From assembly GCA_916613615.1 (NCBI GenBank), contig OU744733.1:36929939-36993938 (forward strand): a stretch of 64,000 nt of DNA. Reading direction: 5' to 3'. A program made the position numbers and the translations under genes. The first letter of the stretch is position 1. Each line of letters begins with the position of its first letter. Under the pieces are notes generated by a model that was not told the DNA's origin, ran no database searches, and saw only the letters and a program-made list of their open reading frames with translations. The stretch is from Steromphala cineraria. Lineage: Eukaryota > Mollusca > Gastropoda > Trochida > Trochidae. Positions 35,903-46,349 of this stretch are shown in pieces.

Positions 35903-36925
35903 ATGCCTGGTCCCACTCCACCAGGAATCAGACATGAAATCATTGGCATGAGTCGTGGTGGCGCTTCGAATCGTGTCATTGCTGCAGCATGTAACGTCAG
36001 TGTTAGAACTGTTCAAAGGATTAAAAGACTGCACGCCATACAGGGAAATGTTGTTCCGAATAAGTCTTCAGGCCGTCCCAAGAAAACTACGGTTCGTCAG
36101 GATAGAATTCTTCTTCGTTTGACCCGACGTCATAGACGTCTTTCGTCTTTGACTCTTGCACAGAGATGGGGGGCTCATATTAATACGCCCATTTGCCGGA
36201 GAACTGTAGTGAACAGGTTGCTCCAGCATGGATATAAGGCAAGAAGACCTGCCATCAAACCATTCTGGACACTGGCCAACCGCAGGGCACGGCTTGCTTG
36301 GGCGCAGCAGCACCGCAGAATCCAACTTGGACATTGGCGTCACGTCATATTTACTGACGAGTCTCGTTTCCTACTGCATAAGGTGGACAGGAGAATGAGA
36401 GTGCGACGTTTACGTGGGGAAAGGCTCAATGACGACTGTCTGCAGCATCAGGTTGCCCACGGTGGCGGTTCTGTACACGTATGGGCAGGAATACACCATA
36501 ACGGTAAAACGGATCTTGTCGTCCTTCAAGGAAACGTCAACCAGAGGTCGTACAGACGTCTTCTTGAAACCGTTTGCCTCCCACATGCAAGAAGAGTGTA
36601 TGGCAACAACTTCCTGTTGCAGGACGATAATGCACCAGCCCATCGTGCACGTACAATGAACGCTTTCATTCAGGCACAAGGAGTAACAAGATTGCCCTGG
36701 CCTTCAAAAAGTCCGGATATGAATCCGATAGAACATGCTTGGGATCAGCTTGACCGTGCACTTAGAAGACTGGACCCTGCTCCTGCAAATTTACAGCAAT
36801 TGCGGGCTGCTCTTGTAAATGAATGGAACAATTTGGCTGTTGCAAACATCAACACACTGATAGACAGTATGCCTGCCCGAATTATCGCCCTTGAAAATTC
36901 CAGAGGCGGTGCTACCCGATATTAG
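35903..36925 (+). CDS. Tc1-like DD34E transposase, intact
   Basis: The 340-aa protein, usual length for Tc1 transposases, cuts and pastes the element at TA sites. Residues 8-45 form a first helix-turn-helix (IIGMSRGGASNRVIAAACNV). A GRPKK AT-hook/NLS-like motif is at 57-61. A second HTH spans about 65-115. The catalytic triad is D152 (IFTDESRF), D242 (LQDDNAPAH) and E277 (NPIEHAWD), with exactly 34 residues between the second Asp and the Glu, so DD34E. The start is firm: an in-frame TAG lies two codons upstream (tagaccATG). No stop or frameshift interrupts it. It is GC-richer than its surroundings, as expected for imported DNA. A poly(A) signal AATAAA follows at 36961. No intron is needed. 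Activity cannot be judged from sequence alone. Confidence 0.96.
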   Translation: MPGPTPPGIRHEIIGMSRGGASNRVIAAACNVSVRTVQRIKRLHAIQGNVVPNKSSGRPKKTTVRQDRILLRLTRRHRRLSSLTLAQRWGAHINTPICRRTVVNRLLQHGYKARRPAIKPFWTLANRRARLAWAQQHRRIQLGHWRHVIFTDESRFLLHKVDRRMRVRRLRGERLNDDCLQHQVAHGGGSVHVWAGIHHNGKTDLVVLQGNVNQRSYRRLLETVCLPHARRVYGNNFLLQDDNAPAHRARTMNAFIQAQGVTRLPWPSKSPDMNPIEHAWDQLDRALRRLDPAPANLQQLRAALVNEWNNLAVANINTLIDSMPARIIALENSRGGATRY

Positions 36926-36960
36926 GCTTGTAAATATACTCTTACATGACTGCAGAATGA

Positions 36961-36966
36961 AATAAA
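36961..36966 (+). terminator. AATAAA poly(A) signal of the transposase gene
   Basis: AATAAA lies 36 bases after the transposase stop codon and within the transposon, as expected for the transposase mRNA 3' end. Confidence 0.55.
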
Positions 36967-37228
36967 ACCGACAATTGAACTTGAAAATGTAATTTGTTTT
37001 ATTGATACCCATCCAATTGATACTATATGGATACTGTAAAAAATTGCCCTTTTTCACAGGGACCATACATATCCTAGTAGAATTTCTTAAATTGGCCAGC
37101 ACAAGACCAAAATACAAGCTGGTATGTTTTACGAATGTTTTTCCCAATCACACAAATCATTCTGACAGTTATTGCATGTTTGATTATTTGTCAACACTCA
37201 GTTAAACTTGACGTAGCGTTCTCAGTCT

Positions 37229-37257
37229 GGGGGTGACAACCATTTTTGCCATGAGTG
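37229..37257 (-). repeat. Tc1-like right terminal inverted repeat
   Basis: Inverted partner of 35617-35645. TA target duplication follows at 37258-37259. Confidence 0.95.
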
Positions 37258-37301
37258 TATGTAAACCATTTTAAGTGTTCATCTTAAATGTATGCATTAT
37301 G

Positions 37302-37443
37302 TGATTTCCCTTCTCAGCAATTGGACTGAATATTTATCTCAGCGTCCTGACGGTGGACTCCCTTGAGTGTAATGCAAAACTGTCTGAAGTTCATCGCACC
37401 ATTTTGAAAATATGCATTCCTTCATTCATAAATATAAATGTGT
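37302..37443 (+). repeat. Acceptor-like three-copy module, copy 2
   Basis: GTGATTTCCCTTCTCAG ends at 37317. The frame two bases later reads IGLNIYLSVLTVDSLECNA and continues for about 41 codons to TAA at 37443, overlapping an AATAAA. The other copies share I(G/K)LNIY and LT, and are open for 23-25 codons. This may be a degenerate terminal exon of a duplicated gene. No protein family was recognised. Confidence 0.4.
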
Positions 37444-37449
37444 AATAAA

Positions 37450-38310
37450 AAACTGTCAAACTTAGATATAAAACAAAAACAGGTAACTAAAATTTAATTT
37501 GATTTATTTTCATAAATTTATTTTTAAAAAACATATACGTCAAATATCAAGAAACTTAGTTTCATTTCGTTCTTGGAAATATTGAAATAAATGTAAAGGA
37601 TTTTATTTCTCGAAAAGATATATCAAATAAACACATATTTGTTTTCTTGTGACCGAATATTTAAAAAGTCCATTATGTTCCGAAAATAAAAAAAGAATTA
37701 TAAACTTTACCAGTATCAAATATTTTAAATTTATACAGGAAAACAATTTTTTTTCGGATGATTTGCCAAAAAATAATACAAATGCAATTCAGGATTTTAT
37801 TGACTGTATTGGCATATTGTTTTCTTTAATTTTTAAGTGTTAATGGTATTCCGTAATGAAATGAGATAAATGGGAGAAGTAATTTTTACTAACAATGTGA
37901 CACTGATTTAATATCTTAAACATTAACAATAAATCTATGAGACTGTCTTCTTAAACTGTCAAGGTTATTTTACACATGCCAATACCAAAACATAGTAATT
38001 GTGATTAACTTGATAAAATCGAGGTCTGTATCATTGTGATGAAATGATGTTCATAAAATCGATGTACACACAGAACTGAATGATATATACAACTAGGTGG
38101 CTTTTTTGGCACATTTTCAAAGATAAGAAGTAAACACGTATTTCAGTTCCTTTTTCTGTAAACACTTCAAATTTAGGTGTTTATTCAATAGTTGTGCATT
38201 AAGCACAAAAGAATGTATATTAATAAACTACAATAATATTTCTAAACATTTCTGGGATGTTCTATTATTTGATATTAAAAGTAATGGTTTGATAACCTAT
38301 TAAAGCTTTA
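37450..38310. other. AT-rich part of unit A, no gene
   Basis: Collinear with about 53070-53770 in unit B. Both contain TGTATTGGCATATTGTTTTC and GGGAGAAGTAATTTTTACTA. A related but weaker stretch lies at 31310-31440. No coding frame is conserved. Confidence 0.6.
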
Positions 38311-38320
38311 TATCATTTAA

Positions 38321-38676
38321 AGGGGCAGAAGCACGTTTTTTGATAATGTTATATTTTTAAATTTTCACTGATAATTGTATGTTAATGATAAATGTATTAA
38401 TTTGATAGTGTCAAAAATCTCATTACACAAACCAATCATCCACAGTCAGAGGACAAAGTATGAAGATTCACCTTTAATCAATGGGCAGCCATTTTTTGTG
38501 AACACCTTTAATTCATATTGTGTAAGAAAAAGGAATCGCATGGCTAAACTTTATATTATATATTTGAATTATTACTGCTCCAATTAGTTTTAATGCATTG
38601 TCTTTCAATTGGAACCATTCATTTTCATTTTCCTGACATCACCTTATATTCCCCCTAAAAACGTGCTACTGCCCCT
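38321..38676 (+). mobile_element. 356-bp MITE flanked by TTAA
   Basis: TIRs AGGGGCAGAAGCACGTTTTT and, inverted at the right end, AGGGGCAGTAGCACGTTTTT (19 of 20 alike) sit between TTAA at 38317-38320 and 38677-38680. It is the reference full copy of the family also seen at 23859 and 25233. No coding capacity. It lies in a part of unit A that unit B lacks. Confidence 0.88.
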
Positions 38677-38689
38677 TTAAAGCTTAATC

Positions 38690-39285
38690 ATTTATACATG
38701 TGAGTTTGTTTGGATGAAAGTTTAATAGTCAAATTTGATGCGACTTTTCTCTATAAATCCTATTATTAACAAACCGGTCATAAGGATACATTAGCAAAAT
38801 AGGGAAAAGAATAAATTGCTATTCCAAATTCCACAGCTCTTTATTGTCTGTTTTCTGCATTATTTTGGTTTATGTTTTTGTGTGGCCTTCACTAGTTGCT
38901 CTTGTTATAATGGTTTCATTATTGGTTGTCGGATGATAAAAAGAGAACAAGATACATTATCCAGAGATGCCTTTATAAGACATGTCAGTGTCTGTGACAA
39001 TGTCTAGACACATTTCATCAATCTATTCCAAACAATGAGAAATGTTTCCCAGCAAAATACTGTGAAACTGAAATTAATGGTTGTTTTATTCGTGTATTTT
39101 CAAAATAAAACAATTGATGGCAAATGTACATAAGAATTCATATACAAAGCTTTTGAAAACAAAACATATTTATTATTAAAAGCAAAGAAAATTTACAAAA
39201 AAAGGAGATATAGATTTTTGATTTGTTTAGAAAACCCTAACTGACCAGAGCTTAATGGATACTGACAAATATGCAAAATATACAT
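38690..39285. other. No gene seen
   Basis: AT-rich. This segment has no counterpart in unit B (B joins from the equivalent of 38100 to about 40045). Confidence 0.5.
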
Positions 39286-39287
39286 CT

Positions 39288-39400
39288 GAAAGGAGAGAAT
39301 GGGGTCTATCAAGTCATTAAATGTTGATCCTCCCTCTGTTCGAATTAGACAAAATACGACAGTTTCCCCTGGTGGAAAAAAACTTGCACAACAATTTATG
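39288..39400 (-). mobile_element. Partial MULE-like MITE, reversed
   Basis: On the minus strand it reads CCAGGGGAAACTGTCG, then GAACAGAGG, ATCAACATTTAATGACTTGAT and GAGAG at the end (separate matched stretches). This matches the right half of the 14414-14730 element. The other half and the second TIR are missing. Confidence 0.65.
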
Positions 39401-40040
39401 GCATCTAATCAGGCATCTCCCTTTGTACAACTAACATTGATTGCATCCAATCAGACATCCCATTCTAGCCTACAAAGTCAGCTAATTTGAACAGTAAGGA
39501 TGCGCGGTATTTTCGATATATCGGTATATTGCAATACAGGAACAACGTGATACGAATCGGTACACACTTCTGTAAATATCCAATATATCGAATGTTCTAA
39601 AACGAGCTGTTTTCATTAAAAATTGCAAAAAAACACAACCAAATAAAACATGATTGAAGGAAAGTTCAGTTTTGGCCCTTATATCACTGATTAAAGTCAA
39701 TAGATTTCAAGATTCGACTGTCCTTATCAATAATCATTCATGAGTATACATTAGTAGATATAAAAAATATTAGATGGTCGCACAAACTCTGATTTTAGGA
39801 AAAAACTCTGTATCAAAACAATCAAACAAAGTGAAATATATTATTTGGCCTTCGTAAATTCGAGTTAGTTAAAACACCATTTCCAAGTGAGTTGTGAATC
39901 ATTTGAATATGCAGTTTTCTATCTTTAATAACAAACAGACCAAAAACACCAAATACAAAACTTTGATGAGTTTTGTTCATCAATTCACGGAAACATAACT
40001 TTTATTCTAAGATCAAGCAGCAGAAAAATTATCAAATTCG
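39400..40040. other. No gene seen
   Basis: AT-rich. GGATGCGCGGTATTTTCG near 39498 looks like a hAT-type end, but no partner end or target duplication was found. Confidence 0.4.
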
Positions 40041-40709
40041 AACAAATAAACACTTGAGAAACCTCGCACTAGATAGAGAACCACTTAAGAATTGAAAGAG
40101 CAAAAGCACTTACGAATACAAAAATATTGAGTTCTTTGAACATATCTTTGTGTTTAAAGCAATGAAGCCTAAGAAAAACAAGAGCAATCTCTGTTTTTTA
40201 ACTCCAAAACATTGTGTGATACAACCTACTGCCAACACTGATAAATAAAGTTGCATCATATTTGCCTAAATACAAGGAAAGCATATAAAAATATTCTTTA
40301 AAGTGACAGGGTATATACTCTGGCTTTGATGTTTGCCAACATGTGAGTTATTTTACAATTAATTCACTCAACTTGCATCTTCGTGTGAATTGCTAATGAC
40401 ATGATACTAACTTGTGTCTTAAATTATAGAGCAATTGTTAATTGACACTTCTTGCTAAAGTTTTGTTCTCATAACCCATAGTATTTTTGGTCAGCTTTAA
40501 TAAAGTTACGAAAACTGATGACTGATGACACCCATATACACCCAGTCAAAAGTTTGACAGCCCCTATATTCAAAACTAAAATGTGTTTCTGTTGGATTGT
40601 TTGGATACATTATCAATCATTATCAGTAAGGTTTTTTTTCTACAAAGATAATGGTGTCATGATGACATTAGAATGAATAACAAAACACGTTGTTATGGTA
40701 TTAATCTTA

Positions 40710-41288
40710 AGGAACATTCTCACGGTGCAACCTGTCGTAACAATATGTAGCTTGCGATTGGTAGTGAGACTAAAATCGCGAGTATGTAGGTATATTTCAA
40801 TCGTAACAGCTCTTATCTCCCGAGAATATCGTTGCAATATGGATTCGTCAGGCGACGAAGAGACTCTAGCGGCAATATGTACATATGCTTACTTGGTCGT
40901 AAATGGAAATGGGTTTGGTTTCGTGAAAGGATCGGGAGACGGGGGTGCAGGCAGAAGATCCTCGTTCTCTGAAGAACTTTTTTCGCATGGACATGGTAAA
41001 TTTCAACTATCTCCTGGACATGGTCAGAACTTTAATCGAGAAAATATGTACACCGATGAGAGACATTTGACTTGGCCATGTTTGTTCAGGGATTGTTCAA
41101 GGGGGGTAACTCGCGCTGAAGATCGCGCAATTTGATTGGCTGAGAGCGTGCGATTTGTAGTAAGAAATAGGACATGATCTATTTTATGCGACTTCATTGC
41201 TACATCGTTACGATGTGGGAGTTCTCACATTTCGATCGTGTTGCAAGCTACATGTTGTTACTACAGGTTGTACAGTGAGAACACCCCT
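40710..41288 (+). mobile_element. 579-bp PIF/Harbinger-type MITE
   Basis: Inverted ends of about 46 bp: the left starts AGGAACATTCTCACGGTGCA, and the right, read inward, starts AGGGGTGTTCTCACTGTACA. Both continue to ATGTAGCTTGC. The 3-bp duplication TTA flanks it exactly (40707-40709 and 41289-41291), the canonical PIF/Harbinger target. The interior keeps the 5' end of an open frame. The matching place in unit B (about 54415) is empty. Confidence 0.9.
40839..41135 (+). pseudogene. Remnant N-terminus of a Harbinger-type ORF
   Basis: ATG at 40839 opens about 98 codons starting MDSSGDEETLAAICTYAY. The acidic start followed by a hydrophobic stretch resembles the first exon of Harbinger-like transposases. 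No DDE domain or HTH remains before the right TIR, so the element is non-autonomous. The longer frame from 40695 begins outside the element and is not meaningful. Confidence 0.4.
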
Positions 41289-41399
41289 TTAGACCAATAA
41301 CAACAATTGCTCTTGTGTCAAAACTTTCATAAATTTTTGGTTTCAGAGGTATAAACCAACAGTATAATAACTAGTTGACTTTCATGGATCTAAACATCT

Positions 41400-42210
41400 T
41401 CTATCATGCCCAAAAAAGAAAGCAAAAGATTGTTGGAATTTCTTACTTTAAAAAAAATCATTATACAAAGATTATGATCATTTGATTAAGGAATACTAAA
41501 AAGTCAGTTACAAAAATAATGATCAGTTCACTTTACAGAAAATCATTGTTCCCATTGTAACAAAGGGAGCTGAGGCCGACTCGTGGTCCATCACAGCAAG
41601 ATGATTACCATTTGAGACAATTTGTCTTGGTCATCCACAGAAAGGTGATCTGTAGACATCGGCAACATCTGCATCCCGTGGTGACTGATAATGGAAAAAG
41701 ACAATGGTTTAGTTGCAAGACTATTACTTCCTACCTGGTCTGAAAGACGGGTGGCCAGGTTGGAAGGGAGATAGATAGGAGAGAGAAAAAGATACAGAAC
41801 TCTGAATTCAGACACCCGCAATTCCTAGGCCCAGAGAGGGGAGAGGATATTATTCTGTGCAACAGTTTGAATAAAATCTCGAACTTGAAAATGTCTCCTT
41901 TATTTGGTTGTAAGCTGTAGTGCTGCAACAATGTTGACTATCATGGTTTTGGCACAAAAATACCTGGATTTAATGAATCAAAAGTTCTAAAGGTAGTGTA
42001 ATTTTTATTAAATGAAGTTTTCCCTGATGCTTTTTTTTTCTAAAATATTGTCTTTTTTCTTTTAATGAAAATTTTGCAGGTAGAAAAAGAGGGAATGGTT
42101 AATTTTGGATCCTTACATCGCTTTTGCAATAAAACATCATTTAAACTTATAACAGAACTTCCAGAATATAACTTTCACATTTATTATTAAAGGCGATATG
42201 AGTTAATTAA
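41400..42210. other. Unit-A-specific segment, GC-richer core 41560-41870
   Basis: The flanks are AT-rich. 41560-41870 is GC-richer with a GA-rich run (GGGAGATAGATAGGAGAGAG) and no counterpart in unit B. Minus-strand frames up to 76 codons show no domain. Probably an unidentified insertion. Confidence 0.35.
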
Positions 42211-42350
42211 GTGACTTGAAATGAAATGTTGACTTTATCCTTGCACAAAAAATCCTCTTGCAAATTTATTCAAGAAAAACTGTCTCATTTGAATAATAGT
42301 GTGACATGGATAGCGATTCACTGTTGAATTCATGTAAAATGAACATGAAA

Positions 42351-42520
42351 GTGAGTAGACATTACTACTGCCTAGTCTTGGTTAATAGATTGATTAGTAT
42401 CCAAATCAGCCTGTTGCATCTTTGATATGGAAAAAATGGCCACAGCACATGCAATGCATTTGACTAGACCACTGTTTCAATCAGACGTCACGCAACTGCA
42501 GGTGCCATAAGTATTACTCT
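42351..42520. repeat. Four-copy non-coding module, copy A1
   Basis: Blocks GTAGACATTAC, ATCCAAATCAGCCTG, CACAGCACATGCAATGCAT and TCAGACGTCACGCAAC recur in the same order at 45921, 58867 and 60031. Every frame on the strand checked most closely (minus) is stopped within the best conserved block, so it is not an exon. It includes a CRE-like GACGTCA. Could be a promoter, enhancer or RNA-gene element, or a transposon relic. Confidence 0.78.
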
Positions 42521-42529
42521 TTATGAAAC

Positions 42530-45500
42530 CCTGTAAGTGGGAAGAAAAACAGCTGATTAACAAATAATGGAACAATCATAGAGAAATTACTGACAGATGA
42601 TTGTTTGAAATATTACAAGGTCTTTTAACATTGCAGTAACACATTTTCTGATGATGACATCGAAATAATCTTGTTTGTATGCATTTTCAAATGTTAATAT
42701 GACCAACAAAACAAACTGTGCAAATATAATTTACGAACCTTTTCAAATGTGTTCAATAAGGGTTTGATACTGGAATGTTGCAAGTATAGAAACGGTTTCG
42801 GTTAGAGGTGTAAGCAGTCATCAGGAACATATTCACTTGTTCCAGAGCATTTGTATTGCCTTTAAAATCTTTCTCTCTTTTGTCAGTCTGGGATCACAAA
42901 TGAAACGTATAATTTAAACAGCTTTTCAATTTAATCTCCTGCACAACAGACCATCAGCGTATTTACATATTCCGAAAGGGATATAATATATTGACATGAA
43001 CCCAATGTATAGATAATGCAATCCAAAAGCTGAAGTGGACAACGGTAAATGACAGTAAGGTTTGATGTACCTGTTTATAAGTTTCTTCTGGCCTTCCTTG
43101 TACGTTCTAATCAGTGACCTTATTATCATAACAAAGGGGAAACAAATGTCATTTCAGTAAAAACTTGACATAACAATCCGTTATGTGGATTACTCTCCAA
43201 AGCGTTGATTGTATAGATGGTACATTTTCATCGGTCAAAATTAAGGAAAAGTTTTAATCAGTTACGGTGTGTCTTACCACATAATTATCTATTCGCATTA
43301 TTATAAACAAATAAACATATGTGTAGGTTACAAATTTTCATGATCAACAACGATTCAGCAATTATTAATTATATATTTGAATACCATATTCCCAAAATAT
43401 TAATATTCCAAACATGCTTGAGACAAATATTGACCTTTGATTTAAAACCAATGTAAGCAAATAAAACTACCTATCCATATACAGCTGCTTACCAAAAGTG
43501 TGTTTAATAACTATAAACTCAGTAATATGGCGTCTGTTGAAGTTCAACTCATTCAATCAGGTCAGTAACAAGGATTATGATGTTCAGAGTAGATGAATAA
43601 GAGTCATTTTGCCATCACATACTGAAAGATGATATTAATATTACCAGGGAAACATATTTGGCAGTCATTTATGCAACACATGGGTCCAAAATGCAAAGAC
43701 TCACATTTGTTAGATCATAATGTTGATCAATTTCAACTATTTTGAAACTTTTCTGTAATTGTGTTTATGGAAAACATATTGCAGGAAGAAGAAATAACAT
43801 TTTGATCCCATTCCTCTCTTGCAAATTGACGAAAGTGTAACTGAGATGCCACACATCTGTTCTCTATATATGTAGTGTACATGTAGGTTTGATCAACGTA
43901 CACAATGAATCAAAAGCTTTATCTATAAGATGTTTGTTAAGAATGGTGACAAATTGGTTTACTTAACACATGATATTACATAGGATACCCAATGACCATT
44001 TACAATTATATAGAATCAGAACAGAAATGGAATAAAAATAGAGCACCATGGCGAAAACTTTCTAAGTAGTTTTATGTCAACACTAACAATACCAGATACA
44101 AGACTGGACTTAATACATGTTACTATTATTTCTCTGATTAATCAGTCAATCATTACAATATGAATACATTTATAGAACTTGGAATATAATTATATATTTT
44201 ATATGTCAATAGATACTGATGACTAAACAAAACTCTTTTAATCAATATCTATATCTAGCTATAGCATCAAACACCTTAACATTTGTCATATGATAAATAT
44301 CCCGGTTCAATATATATTTTCCCTTGACGCATTTTACTAACCAATGCCATTAGCCAATGACGTTTTCTTTAATCAGATGACCACTTTATTAGATTGATTA
44401 TGACATGTTAATAAATTGATAGCTTAATGTTAACATTTACTCGATACTTCTTTGGGAAGGGTGATCCCCTACAGCAACAAGTAGATATTTATTCTTAGAT
44501 AACGTCAATGGACAAGTTACATGGCAAAGTAGAAAAGTAGAAAGAAATGATCAATGACGATAGGTTTTATATGTTAATCTTTGATTATACAATAAAGAAC
44601 CAAAAGATTATTGTTCTCTGAATGACAACGAACAACATAAGAAGCAAAAAAGAAAAGGAACATATTTATTGTGTTTTACCATTTACCTTTTCAATGATAT
44701 TCATTGGTTATGTTGCCTTCGATTTCATAAATGGTTAATGTTGGCAAACTGGTTTATAAAAATGTATGTCATTTGTCAAACATAAAACTTATATTTGACC
44801 CTTAAATACAATTAATCTACTGTAAAAGTCGAGACAGGACATGAAAGGTTCCATATCAAACAAGTTCTACATATAGGCGTACATTGTTTTACGTATGACG
44901 TGAAAGAAAACTCCAATACTGTGCTTTTTGATATAAATTGCACTAGTCATTAGTTTTGTAAGTTGTCTTACAAAACTTAAAAAGCCCCATCATTAATTGT
45001 TCATTACTCATGACATGTTTTGAGATTTTCCGTTGATTTAAGCATATTTTAATCACATAAGTAAAACGGATTGAGGACAAGTTGTCCAACTTTTTAGCCC
45101 TCTCTACAGTATTTAGAGTCTACAATTACATTATGTATACAATCAGATTTAAACCAATTAATACAAAAGATACAGAGAAATGATGAAAAGAATAAAACAG
45201 GTGTAGTTAAAAGGCACACTTAAATCGTTTTGTTGCTATAATATATACATGTACATGTCTGTATATGACTTCGCTTTCACAATTTAATAGAAAATAGCAT
45301 TAATATATGCAAAGCGGACAGCTACAAAATGTTTCACTCTCTGGGGAATTGAGGAATTATTTGATCAGTTGCATCTTTAAAAACAATTATCAATGATTCA
45401 ACCCTTAGAGTAAGGGTAATTACACTAAAAAGTGACGATGATACTGACATATGACTTTTGGACGCCAATTCATCAGATGTTGAGGCATCACTTCACTTAA

Positions 45501-45570
45501 ACGTGGGATTCTTTTTTGCAGGTGTTTATACTAAGAGTCAAGATAATACTGGCAGTACAAGCAAAACTAG
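42530..45570. other. No gene; 43150-45570 is absent from unit B
   Basis: 42530-43150 aligns with about 59040-59645. The next roughly 2.4 kb has no counterpart in B and contains no recognised gene or terminal repeats. Confidence 0.5.
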
Positions 45571-45920
45571 TCGGTGTGATTTCAATTACTTATTTTTGAC
45601 AAACAGCCATCCACATTGGTAATTGAATTTGTCAAGTTTCAAAGCCCATGATAATAGAGAGGTGTGTTAAAATAATAGAAAAATAAACAGTGTTCCCTTT
45701 ACGCTTAAGAGAAAATATCTAAACCAAAAACAAGGATGAACAAATCTTTGATATTTGAATGAATTTTATTTAGGATCAAAATCATCCTGCATAAAAGGAC
45801 ATAATTTTCGAAATTAAAAAAAAGAGAAGTGTATGGGAATATTGACAATATTATGTCGACAAAAGTTACCACAAACACGAAAGCTGACCAAATAGTAGTG
45901 TTGTATTTCAGACAGTAGTC

Positions 45921-46090
45921 AAGTAAGCAGTACGTATTACCACTGCCTTCGCTAGGTTTATAGATCCCTAAGTGTCCAAATCAGCCTGCTAATTGTGTAT
46001 AAAGATGAAACTGACACAGCACATGCAATATATTTACCTAGATGACCGTTTCAGTCAGACATCACGCAACAAGGTGCCACGAGTATCCAG
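45921..46090. repeat. Four-copy non-coding module, copy A2
   Basis: Same block order as A1, with GTCCAAATCAGCCTG and TCAGACATCACGCAAC. It is closer in sequence to B2 than to A1, so the module doubled before the A/B duplication. Confidence 0.78.
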
Positions 46091-46349
46091 TCTCGTTCTA
46101 TTTTAGACCTTGTTTGTTAGAGGTAGATTCACTTGTGAAATATTTCTACAAATTGCTTTCCTTGACACTTTGATAATTCTTAACTTCTATAACCAATATT
46201 CATCATTGTGACGTACTCAAGTGGCCTTATATTTAAGTTACTGATTAACAAGCATTTACATAAATTGTTTATTTCTAAAGTTCTTGTTAATAATTATACT
46301 TCCTTTTAGATTAACTTCTGTTAACGAAGGCATCTACTTTGTTAAATGG

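Larger units (their letters stand above)
35617..37257 (+). mobile_element. Complete Tc1-like transposon, 1,641 bp
   Basis: The terminal repeats begin CACTCATGGCAAAAATTG on the left and CACTCATGGCAAAAATGG read inward from the right. They extend about 29 bp to the CACCCCC tract with one mismatch. TA dinucleotides flank it at 35615-35616 and 37258-37259, the target duplication used by Tc1/mariner. One intact transposase gene lies between, followed by AATAAA at 36961. The matching site in unit B (about 52930) has no element. TIR identity and an intact gene point to a recent, possibly still competent insertion. Confidence 0.96.

Noticed and set aside
36410..36679. Minus- and plus-strand frames inside the transposase gene
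   Set aside because: These are shadows of the intact 340-aa Tc1-like transposase frame.
39495..39600. hAT transposon end (GGATGCGCGGTATT)
   Set aside because: No matching inverted end and no 8-bp duplication was found.
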